DNA of 8,758 nt from positions 1 to 8,758 of the forward strand of contig JAUWQU010000109.1 in the NCBI GenBank assembly GCA_030610965.1, read 5' to 3'. The DNA is from Phycisphaerae bacterium. GTDB taxonomy: Bacteria > Planctomycetota > Phycisphaerae > SM23-33. A model generated the notes under the pieces. The model worked only from the letters and a program-made list of their open reading frames with translations. It did no database searches and was not told the DNA's origin. This document shows positions 1 through 5,637 of the stretch, piece after piece (the stretch's first letter is position 1; every line of letters begins with the position of its first letter). Position numbers and translations under genes: made by a program.

Positions 1-528
1 GAGATGCGCGACCTGGAGACGGCGGAGATCGCGGTTCAGTCGTCGCTGACCGGGCACCTTGTGTTCTCGACGCTTCACACCAACGATGCCCCGTCGTCGA
101 TAGCCCGCCTTCTGGACCTCGGGCTCGAACCGTTCCTTATCACCGCGACTCTGGAAGGCATCGTCGCCCAGCGTCTGGTCCGGACCATCTGCACGCGGTG
201 CAAGGAGGAGTTCACGCCCACCGAGGAGATGCTCCTGGAGGTCGGCCTGAAGCCCGAGGTGCTCAAGGACAGGACGTTCTTCCACGGTGTTGGCTGCGAG
301 TACTGCCGCGGCACGGGCTACAGCGGGCGGCAGGCGATTTTCGAGATCATGCTTCTCGACGACGACATCCGCGACCTGATCATGAAGCGGGCCAGCAGCG
401 GCTTGCTCCGCGAGGCCGCCAGGAAACGCGGCATGCGGACGCTTCGCGAGAGCGGCCTGTTGGCGATATTCGACGGCACGACGACGGTCGAAGAGGTTAT
501 TTCCCAGACTATCCAGGAAGATATCTGA
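1..528 (+). CDS. gspE: GspE/PilB-family secretion ATPase, C-terminal part (5' truncated by window edge)
   Basis: This is the C-terminal 175 residues of a type II secretion / type IV pilus assembly ATPase, a cytoplasmic hexamer that powers pseudopilus assembly. The frame is already open at base 1. It begins with EMRDLETAE, the end of the Walker B / Asp-box region (normally G-E-x-R-D-x-E-T). The His box follows (STLHTNDAP, about residues 24-32). A tetracysteine zinc motif has C64-x2-C67 and C99-x2-C102, with 31 residues between the pairs. The end of the protein (GRQAIFEI, then REAARKRGMRTLRESG and a TTVEEVI segment) is typical of the family C-terminus. It stops with TGA, 40 bases before gspF. 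The adjacent GspF and pseudopilins support the assignment. PilB cannot be excluded from this fragment alone, but the H-I-J-K-like neighbours favour GspE. The N-terminal domains and Walker A lie outside the window. Confidence 0.93.
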   Translation, partial: EMRDLETAEIAVQSSLTGHLVFSTLHTNDAPSSIARLLDLGLEPFLITATLEGIVAQRLVRTICTRCKEEFTPTEEMLLEVGLKPEVLKDRTFFHGVGCEYCRGTGYSGRQAIFEIMLLDDDIRDLIMKRASSGLLREAARKRGMRTLRESGLLAIFDGTTTVEEVISQTIQEDI

Positions 529-533
529 CGGTT

Positions 534-552
534 CGGCCCCGCCATGGGGCCG
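534..552 (+). promoter_or_regulatory. GC-rich hairpin between gspE and gspF
   Basis: A perfect 7-bp inverted repeat (CGGCCCC / GGGGCCG) with a 5-base loop (GCCAT) lies in the 40-base gap. No T-run follows it, so it is not an intrinsic terminator. Its 3' arm ends three bases before the AGAGGAG Shine-Dalgarno of gspF. It could protect or punctuate the mRNA, or tune gspF translation relative to gspE. Function is inferred; only the symmetry is seen. Confidence 0.5.
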
Positions 553-555
553 CAA

Positions 556-562
556 AGAGGAG
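556..562 (+). promoter_or_regulatory. Ribosome binding site of gspF
   Basis: AGAGGAG lies six bases upstream of the ATG at 569. This fixes the gspF start and rules out the in-gap ATG at 544, which sits inside the hairpin and is in another frame. Confidence 0.75.
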
Positions 563-568
563 TAGGTT

Positions 569-1822
569 ATGCCAACCTTTCAATACGAAGCCCTGAACTC
601 GGTAGGCCAGACCGTCAAGGGAACGCTCGATGCGGGCACCAACGAAGAGGCGGCCGCCAAGGTCCGCGCGATGGGCAACTTCCCCACCAAGGTCAAGGAG
701 CGAGCGGCCAAGCGAGGCAAGGGCCCTTCCGCCGCCGCGGCCCAGGCCAAGCCCACTCGGCGCCGCAAGGTCGGGGCAGTGCCGACCAAGCTGCTGACGC
801 AGTTCACCAGGCAGTTGGCGACTCTGGTCGACGCGGGCCTGCCCATCCTTCGCAGCCTGCGAATCCTCGAACAGCAGCAGAAGCCCGGCCCGATGCGCAT
901 GGCCGTGCGAATGGTGGCCGAGGACGTCGAGTCCGGCGTGACCCTCTCTGACGCCATGGCTCGCCACGAAAAGGTCTTCAACCCGCTGTACTCGAACATG
1001 GTCCGCGCAGGCGAACTCGGCGGCGTGCTCGACGTCATCCTGGGCCGACTCGCCGACTTCCTCGAAACGAGCCAGGCACTCAAGAAGAAAGTCCAGGGAG
1101 CGATGATCTACCCGGTCATGGTCATCAGCTTCGCGATGCTGATGGTCACGGGCATTATGATCTTCGTGATCCCGGCCTTTAAGAAAATCTTCCACAACAT
1201 GGGCAAGGAACTGCCGTTCATGACGCAGAGCCTTATCGACCTAAGCAACTGGATCGTCAGTTACGGCTGGGCCGTGATCTTTCTGTCGCCCGTGCTGATC
1301 TGGCTGCTCTTCAAGGCGATCAGGATGTCGCCCACCGGCCGGTTTGCGGTGGACCGGATGAAGCTGATGATCCCGGTAATCGGGCAGGTGATCTCCAAGA
1401 CTGGCGTCGAGCGATTCTGCCGGACCCTCGGCACGCTTCTGTCGGCCGGCGTTCCGATCCTCGAAGCCCTGCACATTACCCGCGAGACCGCCGGCAACGC
1501 GGTGTTCGCCCGGGCGCTGGGCAAGGTGCGGGAGGGCATCCGCGAGGGCGAGAGCTTCGCCGATCCGCTTCGCCAGAGCCGCATCGTCGAGCCGATGGTC
1601 GTCAACATGATCGACGTCGGCGAGGAGACGGGCGAACTCGACAAGATGCTCGAGAAGGTCGCCGACACCTACGCCGAAGAGGTCAGCGTGCTGGTCAGTT
1701 CGATGGTCTCGCTGCTCGAGCCTCTGATGGTCATCACGCTTGGCGGCATCGTCGGGTACATCGTCGTCTCGCTGTTCCTGCCGATGATCGCGATGCTCAA
1801 GGCCATGCAGGGCCAAGGCTAG
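569..1822 (+). CDS. gspF: T2SS inner-membrane platform protein GspF (PilC family)
   Basis: GspF is the polytopic inner-membrane platform that couples the GspE ATPase to pseudopilin extraction. At 417 residues it matches the usual family length of about 400. It has the two repeated T2SSF domains, roughly residues 77-200 and 279-402. Each opens with the same signature (QFTRQLATLVDAGLPIL; RFCRTLGTLLSAGVPILEAL) and contains a matching G-E-x-(T/L)-G-x-L-D motif (RAGELGGVLD; GEETGELDKML). Three membrane segments are visible at about 181-203, 229-249 and 384-408. The cytoplasmic N-terminus (PTFQYEALNSVGQTVKGTL) is a standard GspF start. A basic, Ala-rich linker at about residues 42-68 joins it to the first domain. 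The ATG at 569 has a good Shine-Dalgarno. It lies between gspE and the pseudopilins, the classical position. Confidence 0.95.
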   Translation: MPTFQYEALNSVGQTVKGTLDAGTNEEAAAKVRAMGNFPTKVKERAAKRGKGPSAAAAQAKPTRRRKVGAVPTKLLTQFTRQLATLVDAGLPILRSLRILEQQQKPGPMRMAVRMVAEDVESGVTLSDAMARHEKVFNPLYSNMVRAGELGGVLDVILGRLADFLETSQALKKKVQGAMIYPVMVISFAMLMVTGIMIFVIPAFKKIFHNMGKELPFMTQSLIDLSNWIVSYGWAVIFLSPVLIWLLFKAIRMSPTGRFAVDRMKLMIPVIGQVISKTGVERFCRTLGTLLSAGVPILEALHITRETAGNAVFARALGKVREGIREGESFADPLRQSRIVEPMVVNMIDVGEETGELDKMLEKVADTYAEEVSVLVSSMVSLLEPLMVITLGGIVGYIVVSLFLPMIAMLKAMQGQG

Positions 1823-1835
1823 CGCCGCCCCGGCG
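1823..1835 (+). promoter_or_regulatory. Short GC hairpin between gspF and the first pseudopilin gene
   Basis: CGCCG / CGGCG form a 5-bp stem around a 3-base loop directly after the gspF stop codon. There is no T-run, so it is not a terminator. The AAAGGA Shine-Dalgarno (1837-1842) of the next gene follows at once. Such a stem is short enough to arise by chance in GC-rich DNA. Confidence 0.25.
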
Positions 1836-1851
1836 GAAAGGACATGCAACC

Positions 1852-2565
1852 ATGCTAAAACAAAGACGAAAACCGAACCGAGTCAGAGGTTTCACGCTGG
1901 TCGAGTTGCTGACGGTGGTGGCGATCATTGGGCTGCTGGTGAGCATGGTCGTGCCGACCATCCGCGCCGTGCTCGAGAACAACCAGCGGATGAAGATGCT
2001 CGCGCGGGTGCAGTCTCTGGACGCCGGCGCTACGGTGTACAAGATGTCTGCCACGGGCAACCGCTACTACCCCGGCCAGGACGCCGAGGGGCTCGGAGCC
2101 CTGACCGGAGGCAACTCCTCCAGGTATCCCAACTGCGCGAACGCCGGCAGCGCCCTGCTGGCTCGATGCTTGTTCACCGATCCCAACGGCGCGTTCCCGG
2201 TCTCGGCCTACGGGACGTTGGATGAGGGCCTGCTGGACACTACCGACGAGCCCATTACGGACGTGCCACGCAGCATTCTGGACTCCGCCAGCGAGACCAT
2301 GGCGATCCTGTACTACCCGTCGCGAATGAGCGAAAAGGGCAGCAAGACCCAGTACGTGATCGCCGACAACTCGAAGTACACGTTCCCCTCGGGCCGGCCG
2401 GCGCCGGTCGCCGAGAACCAGGGCGGCGCGAAGATAACCATACAAACGTACGTTCAGTCGTCAACGTCGGCGCCTGTCCGCATGAACGGCGAGTTCGTCA
2501 TCTCGGCGGCGGGCACGGACGGCCTGTATTTCTCCACGTCCGCGGTCGACAACTTCAACAAGTAG
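1852..2565 (+). CDS. GspG-like pseudopilin 1
   Basis: A 237-residue prepilin-like protein of the periplasmic pseudopilus. The basic leader (KQRRKPNRVRG) ends at Gly13. Prepilin peptidase should cleave G13|F14, leaving FTLVE with the conserved Glu at +5 and Pro at +22 of a hydrophobic helix (about residues 14-36). After the helix comes a GspG-like amphipathic stretch ending in Y-x8-YYPG (about 63-75). Near the C-terminus is FVISAAGTDG (about 215-224), a form of the S-x-G-x-D-G segment found before the calcium site of major pseudopilins, and a short VDNFNK tail. Cys95 and Cys106 could pair. It is much longer than the usual GspG (about 140-150). The ATG at 1852 has AAAGGA nine bases upstream. 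It is the first of three G-like genes after gspF. Confident as a pseudopilin, moderately confident as G type. Confidence 0.85.
   Translation: MLKQRRKPNRVRGFTLVELLTVVAIIGLLVSMVVPTIRAVLENNQRMKMLARVQSLDAGATVYKMSATGNRYYPGQDAEGLGALTGGNSSRYPNCANAGSALLARCLFTDPNGAFPVSAYGTLDEGLLDTTDEPITDVPRSILDSASETMAILYYPSRMSEKGSKTQYVIADNSKYTFPSGRPAPVAENQGGAKITIQTYVQSSTSAPVRMNGEFVISAAGTDGLYFSTSAVDNFNK
1891..1905 (+). repeat. Prepilin-helix direct repeat, copy 1
   Basis: The 15-mer TTCACGCTGGTCGAG encodes FTLVE at the cleavage site of pseudopilin 1. Identical copies occur at the same place in the next two genes. This is coding conservation rather than a mobile repeat. Confidence 0.7.
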
Positions 2566-2568
2566 GAG
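2564..2568 (+). promoter_or_regulatory. Ribosome binding site deciding the GTG start of pseudopilin 2
   Basis: AGGAG overlaps the TAG stop codon of pseudopilin 1 and lies eight bases before the GTG at 2577. No ATG, GTG or TTG occurs in frame between 2577 and the prepilin cleavage site, so this GTG is the only usable start. The arrangement suggests translational coupling of the first two G-like genes. Confidence 0.8.
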
Positions 2569-2576
2569 TCTCCCAG

Positions 2577-3323
2577 GTGACAGCAGGCACAGACAGGCCG
2601 GCCAACCGACAACCCGCCCACCGCTCCGCGCGGGCCCGCCGCGGCGGACGACGGCCCGGCTTCACGCTGGTCGAGCTGCTGACCATCATCATCATCCTGG
2701 GCCTGCTCGTGGCGCTGGTCAGCCCGGCCATTCAGGAAGCCAACAAGCAGTTCAAGATCACCCAGACCAGGACCATCATCGAGCAGTTGAAGATGGGCGT
2801 CAACAGCTACCGCGACGATCTGGGCGATTTGCCTCCCAGCGACGGCTCGTACCTCGCTCCCGGCGGGACCAAGAAGCTCAGCAACGCCGGAGGCGCCGCC
2901 GGGCTCGTGCAGTGCATGATCGGCTACCTCGACAAGGACGACGACGGCATGTCCGGCGTGGGGTTCAGGACGGTCAGGGCGGGCAAGTTTCACGGCCCGT
3001 ACGTTTCGCAGAATCTGAAATATGCCGGCGAGCCGCCGATCTTCCAGGACGCGTTCGGCAACGACATCCTCTATTATCGGTGGTACTCAACCGGCCAAGG
3101 CAGTGGAAGTTACAGGACGTCCGACAATTCCGATGGGCCGACGGATCTCATGACGTACGTCAGGGACCCGCACACCAAAGACCAGGACCATCCCTACTAC
3201 CGGGAGGACTACCTTATCCTCTCTCCCGGGCCGGACCGAAAATGGGCGAAGCCCACCACTGATACTGAGAAGGTGGACGACATTGCGAACTTCGAGTTCC
3301 ACGTCAAGGAGACTCAGCCATGA
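2577..3323 (+). CDS. GspG-like pseudopilin 2 (GTG start)
   Basis: A 248-residue prepilin-like protein and the one of the three that most resembles a true GspG. The unusually long, Arg-rich leader (28 residues) ends at G28|F29, followed by FTLVE with Glu+5 and Pro+22. The helix has a run of four Ile (residues 37-40). After it comes IIEQLKMGVNSYRDDLGDLPPSDG (about 67-90), the classic GspG segment L-x-x-Y-x-x-D-x-G-x-x-P. A DAFGNDILYYRW stretch (158-169) matches the D-x-(W/F)-G-N-x-x-x-Y motif. The C-terminal part has LILSPGPD (213-220) and VDDIANFEF (233-241), the two conserved pieces around the GspG calcium site. An acidic DKDDDG loop is at 119-124. Its stop codon overlaps the next start by 4 bases (ATGA). 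Usual GspG proteins are about 140-150 residues, so there are large insertions. Confidence 0.88.
   Translation: MTAGTDRPANRQPAHRSARARRGGRRPGFTLVELLTIIIILGLLVALVSPAIQEANKQFKITQTRTIIEQLKMGVNSYRDDLGDLPPSDGSYLAPGGTKKLSNAGGAAGLVQCMIGYLDKDDDGMSGVGFRTVRAGKFHGPYVSQNLKYAGEPPIFQDAFGNDILYYRWYSTGQGSGSYRTSDNSDGPTDLMTYVRDPHTKDQDHPYYREDYLILSPGPDRKWAKPTTDTEKVDDIANFEFHVKETQP
2661..2675 (+). repeat. Prepilin-helix direct repeat, copy 2
   Basis: The second identical copy of the 15-mer encoding FTLVE, at the cleavage site of pseudopilin 2. Confidence 0.7.
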
Positions 3324-3898
3324 GGGTCAGACACAATAAGCATGATGTCCGGGCGACCGGCCGGGCGCGACGAGGCTTCACGCTGGTCGAGTTGATGCTG
3401 GTGATGTTCATACTGTCGGTGCTGGTGGCGCTGACGGTCGGGGTGAGTTGGTACGTCATCGAGCAGGGCCGCAAGACCGAAACCCTCAACAACCAGAGGC
3501 GGCTCATGGCCGCCGTCGATGCCTACCGCAAGGCGACCAACAAGCTGCCCTATATCAGGAACACCGGCGACGTCGACTACAACCCCAACAGCAGCAGGCC
3601 CTACGACTACGATCCGGACGACCACATGACCCGACTGCTCAAGCTGCTTCGGGGAGAATACCCCAGAGACAACGCGGTCTACGAGGCCACCAAGGCCATG
3701 CTCGGCGAAGGTGCCGGCTCGCTGACCAGCGACGCATACGGCAACTCCATGGTGTTCCTCAGCAACAAGGGCGTTGGCGGCAACCCCGTGGTGATTTCGG
3801 CCGGGCCGGACGGAGTGTTAGGCTACGAGCGAAACCTCACCGAGCAGCAGCGGCAGCAATACAAGAAAGACAACGTTTACAGCGACACGAGCAACTGA
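3320..3898 (+). CDS. GspG-like pseudopilin 3
   Basis: A 192-residue prepilin-like protein. Its ATG overlaps the TGA of pseudopilin 2, and AAGGAG (3306-3311) stands eight bases upstream, so translation is probably coupled. The leader ends RARRG19|F20, followed by FTLVE with Glu+5. Unlike the other two G-like proteins, position +22 is Gly, not Pro. GspG-like features follow: RRLMAAVDAYRKATNKLPY (about 60-78), DAYGNSMVFLS (138-148), and VISAGPDG (158-165), the S-x-G-P-D-G motif. The tail after it is polar and Gln-rich and ends KKDNVYSDTSN. There is no Cys. It is the shortest of the three but still longer than a typical GspG. Confident as a pseudopilin; whether it is a shaft subunit or a specialised variant cannot be told from sequence. 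Confidence 0.86.
   Translation: MRVRHNKHDVRATGRARRGFTLVELMLVMFILSVLVALTVGVSWYVIEQGRKTETLNNQRRLMAAVDAYRKATNKLPYIRNTGDVDYNPNSSRPYDYDPDDHMTRLLKLLRGEYPRDNAVYEATKAMLGEGAGSLTSDAYGNSMVFLSNKGVGGNPVVISAGPDGVLGYERNLTEQQRQQYKKDNVYSDTSN
3377..3391 (+). repeat. Prepilin-helix direct repeat, copy 3
   Basis: The third identical copy of the 15-mer encoding FTLVE. Copies in the gspH-, gspI- and gspJ-like genes have diverged. Confidence 0.7.
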
Positions 3899-3920
3899 TC
3901 GCCCCTTTGAAGGCGGGCGA
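3899..3920 (+). promoter_or_regulatory. Hairpin touching the gspH-like ribosome binding site
   Basis: TCGCCC and GGGCGA form a 6-bp stem with a 10-base loop immediately after the stop of pseudopilin 3. The 3' arm shares two bases with the GAGGGA Shine-Dalgarno (3919-3924) of the next gene. Folding could lower gspH translation relative to the G-like genes, in line with a minor-pseudopilin role. Function is inferred. Confidence 0.35.
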
Positions 3921-3929
3921 GGGAAGCCC

Positions 3930-4799
3930 ATGATAACAATGACTGTCACAGCACGAAGGCGCGCCACCGCCGCCCGGGCAAGAGGGGCCAGAGGCTTCAC
4001 GCTCCTGGAGATGATAGTGGTCATCGGCCTGGTCTCGCTGATGACGTCGATGGCGCTGCCGAGCGTCATCGCGCTGTTCAACGCCGGGGCCGACGCGCAG
4101 GCGTACAACCTGATCTCGGCGCAGTTGACGGCCTCCAGGGCGCGGGCCGTAGTCGGCAGCACATACGCCGGCATCCACGTCCAACTGGCCGACGCGCCGT
4201 ATATCGAGATGGACGCCGCGGAGTACCCCACGCTGCTTCGGCCGAAGTTGGCGGGAGTGTGCTTCTCGGGGATGCTCGGATATGACCCCAACACCAGGAC
4301 GTTTGATCTCGTCGCCGCGCCGCTGAGGGTGCCGGGCACGGTCGTCTTCGGCTACGCCAGCCAGGCCATTACCGGGCCGAACAACATTGGCGGCCTGGAA
4401 GCCACTCTGGCCAACAACAGCTCCACCGATCCGTTCACGGGCGCCGCCGGAACGCTCAGGAAGTTCACCACTTTCTCTGTGATCTTCAATTCCGTTGGCG
4501 CCGTGACGAGGTTCGCCGACGGCGGGCCCATCAAGATCAATCCACAAAGCAAGGCTTTCTCGGATTACGGCGTGCCGGCGGAAGACTTGGCCCTGTTCGG
4601 TTCGCAGCGGATATGGCATATGGCCAACACTGCCTACATCCAGGTCCAGGACCGCTACGGCGTGTCGGCGCTGACGATGTTCAGCATCGCCGAGTACGAG
4701 TCGGCCTCGAGCGACGCTAAACGGCTGAGCTATCTCAACGAGAATGCCCAGGTGCTGCCCCTGAACATGCACACGGGTCAGCTTTACAAAAGGAATTAG
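3930..4799 (+). CDS. gspH: GspH/FimT-like minor pseudopilin
   Basis: A 289-residue prepilin-like protein expected at the pseudopilus tip. The Arg-rich leader ends ARG22|F23, then FTLLE with Glu+5 and Pro+22 (P44). A GspH hallmark follows: AYNLISAQLTASRARAVVGS (about 58-77), the long helix with A-R-x-x-A that leads into the first strand (AGIHVQL). Later strands include LRVPGTVVFGYA (132-143) and FSVIFNSVGAVTRF (182-195), the latter like the F-x-x-x-G-x-x motif of GspH/FimT proteins. Only one Cys (C111). The family is usually about 170-200 residues, so there are about 90 extra. The start at 3930 is preferred over the ATG at 3942 because GAGGGA lies five bases before it. Its position after the G-like genes fits gspH. 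The subfamily call rests on motif and order. Confidence 0.78.
   Translation: MITMTVTARRRATAARARGARGFTLLEMIVVIGLVSLMTSMALPSVIALFNAGADAQAYNLISAQLTASRARAVVGSTYAGIHVQLADAPYIEMDAAEYPTLLRPKLAGVCFSGMLGYDPNTRTFDLVAAPLRVPGTVVFGYASQAITGPNNIGGLEATLANNSSTDPFTGAAGTLRKFTTFSVIFNSVGAVTRFADGGPIKINPQSKAFSDYGVPAEDLALFGSQRIWHMANTAYIQVQDRYGVSALTMFSIAEYESASSDAKRLSYLNENAQVLPLNMHTGQLYKRN
4788..4794 (+). promoter_or_regulatory. Ribosome binding site of the gspI-like gene
   Basis: AAAAGGA sits within the last codons of the gspH-like gene, nine bases before the ATG at 4804. It supports that start, and hence the long 31-residue leader, over an in-frame TTG at 4870 that has no Shine-Dalgarno. Confidence 0.65.
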
Positions 4800-4803
4800 A
4801 ACC

Positions 4804-5607
4804 ATGCGAACAGGCGAAAAAACAGCTCGCGCCCTTCACCAGGCCAGACCTCTTGCCTCGGCTCGCCAATTGCCCGGGAAGCGAGGCCGGCGAGGCTTTA
4901 CGCTGACCGAGATCATGATAGCAATGGGCGTTCTGGCCGTCGGCATGGCAATGGTGGCCGGGGCCCTGCACGCGGGAATCCAGACGCATATCCGCACTAT
5001 TGACGACATCATGCGGCAGTTGATCGGCGACAACACGCTGGCGATAGTCCAGGCGAGCATGCGGCACTCGGACAACAACGGCGTCACCGACCAGTACCAG
5101 ACCGGGACGCAGAGAGGCCCGTTCATCGCCCCGGCCAACCTGAAATTCCCGTTTAACGATCCCAGATCGCCCTACGGGGCCGTGGTTTTCCTCAAGGTAC
5201 GCCTGGACCCCAGCCGGGCCAACGATTACGACGTCCTGATTATACCGTACCGAATCGTACTACTATCGGGATCGACGAACAACTATGGGGCCGTGACGCC
5301 GCAGACGTTGAGCTCATGCACGATCACCACATCCGGCAGCGTGTCGAAAATAACCGTCAGCGCCGGCGACGCCCAATACCTGATGGCAGGTGCGGCGGTC
5401 ATCGACAACGCCAACGGGCAGGTTTCCATAGTCAAGGGAAAGGACGGCAGCAGCAACAACATCTTCGTGCTGTGGGACACGATGACAAACGGCACGGCGA
5501 CGATTACGACGTTGGCGCCCCCGGCGAATTGCCGGTTGGAGTGCAGCAAGGCCGTGCAAACCAAGACCGCACTCAGTCCTGAACCCGGATGGATGCCGGG
5601 CATGTAA
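4804..5607 (+). CDS. gspI: GspI/PilV-like minor pseudopilin with extended C-terminus
   Basis: A 267-residue prepilin-like protein. The long basic leader ends KRGRRG31|F32, then FTLTE with Glu+5. The helix IMIAMGVLAVGMAMVAGALHAG fits the PilV/GspI type (V-L-A-x-G-M, no Pro at +22). The next part (about 62-160) is mixed and includes strands AVVFLKVRL and YDVLIIPYRIVLL. From about residue 165 the chain turns into a Thr/Ser/Gly-rich, apparently all-beta region (SKITVSAGDAQYLMAGAAVI, then VSIVKGKDG and FVLWDT) ending with Cys243 and Cys247. Usual GspI proteins are about 120-130 residues, so this is roughly double. It starts four bases after gspH. The I assignment rests on the helix pattern and on lying between H-like and J-like genes. 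Confidence 0.75.
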   Translation: MRTGEKTARALHQARPLASARQLPGKRGRRGFTLTEIMIAMGVLAVGMAMVAGALHAGIQTHIRTIDDIMRQLIGDNTLAIVQASMRHSDNNGVTDQYQTGTQRGPFIAPANLKFPFNDPRSPYGAVVFLKVRLDPSRANDYDVLIIPYRIVLLSGSTNNYGAVTPQTLSSCTITTSGSVSKITVSAGDAQYLMAGAAVIDNANGQVSIVKGKDGSSNNIFVLWDTMTNGTATITTLAPPANCRLECSKAVQTKTALSPEPGWMPGM

Positions 5608-5637
5608 ATGGCCGGACGAGAAACGAGAAGATCATGA
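5608..5637 (+). other. Possible 9-codon bridging mini-ORF before gspJ
   Basis: An ATG directly abuts the gspI stop (TAAATG) and opens a 9-codon frame (MAGRETRRS). Its TGA overlaps the ATG of gspJ as ATGA. A terminating ribosome could restart here and be delivered to the gspJ start. It may equally be chance; it has no separate Shine-Dalgarno and no likely product of its own. Confidence 0.2.
5625..5630 (+). promoter_or_regulatory. Weak ribosome binding site deciding the gspJ start
   Basis: GAGAAG lies just upstream of the ATG at 5634. The alternative in-frame ATG at 5589, inside gspI, has no Shine-Dalgarno, so 5634 is preferred. Confidence 0.5.

Noticed and set aside
534..552. Intrinsic terminator after gspE
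   Set aside because: The hairpin is followed by CAAAGAGGAG, not a T-run, and gspF follows at once on the same strand.
509..1195. 228-codon open frame on the minus strand across the gspE-gspF gap
   Set aside because: It is opposite well-supported gspE and gspF coding sequence, with an abnormal Asp/His/Arg/Gly-rich composition and no family resemblance.
1241..1849. 202-codon open frame on the minus strand opposite gspF
   Set aside because: Composition is dominated by His, Asp, Arg and Gln and mirrors hydrophobic gspF codons; no start signal is visible.
1844..1858. Four-codon mini-ORF overlapping the start of pseudopilin 1
   Set aside because: Its ATG is only one base after the AAAGGA site, too close to be used. 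The ATG at 1852 has proper spacing.
3837..4805. Long open frame of 322 codons on the minus strand
   Set aside because: It lies opposite the gspH-like gene and the end of pseudopilin 3, is rich in Arg, His and Gly, has no domain I can recognise and no ribosome site. It is a shadow frame caused by GC-rich third positions.
5589..5633. Upstream in-frame ATG for gspJ overlapping the end of gspI
   Set aside because: No Shine-Dalgarno precedes it and it only lengthens an already long leader. The ATG at 5634 has GAGAAG upstream.
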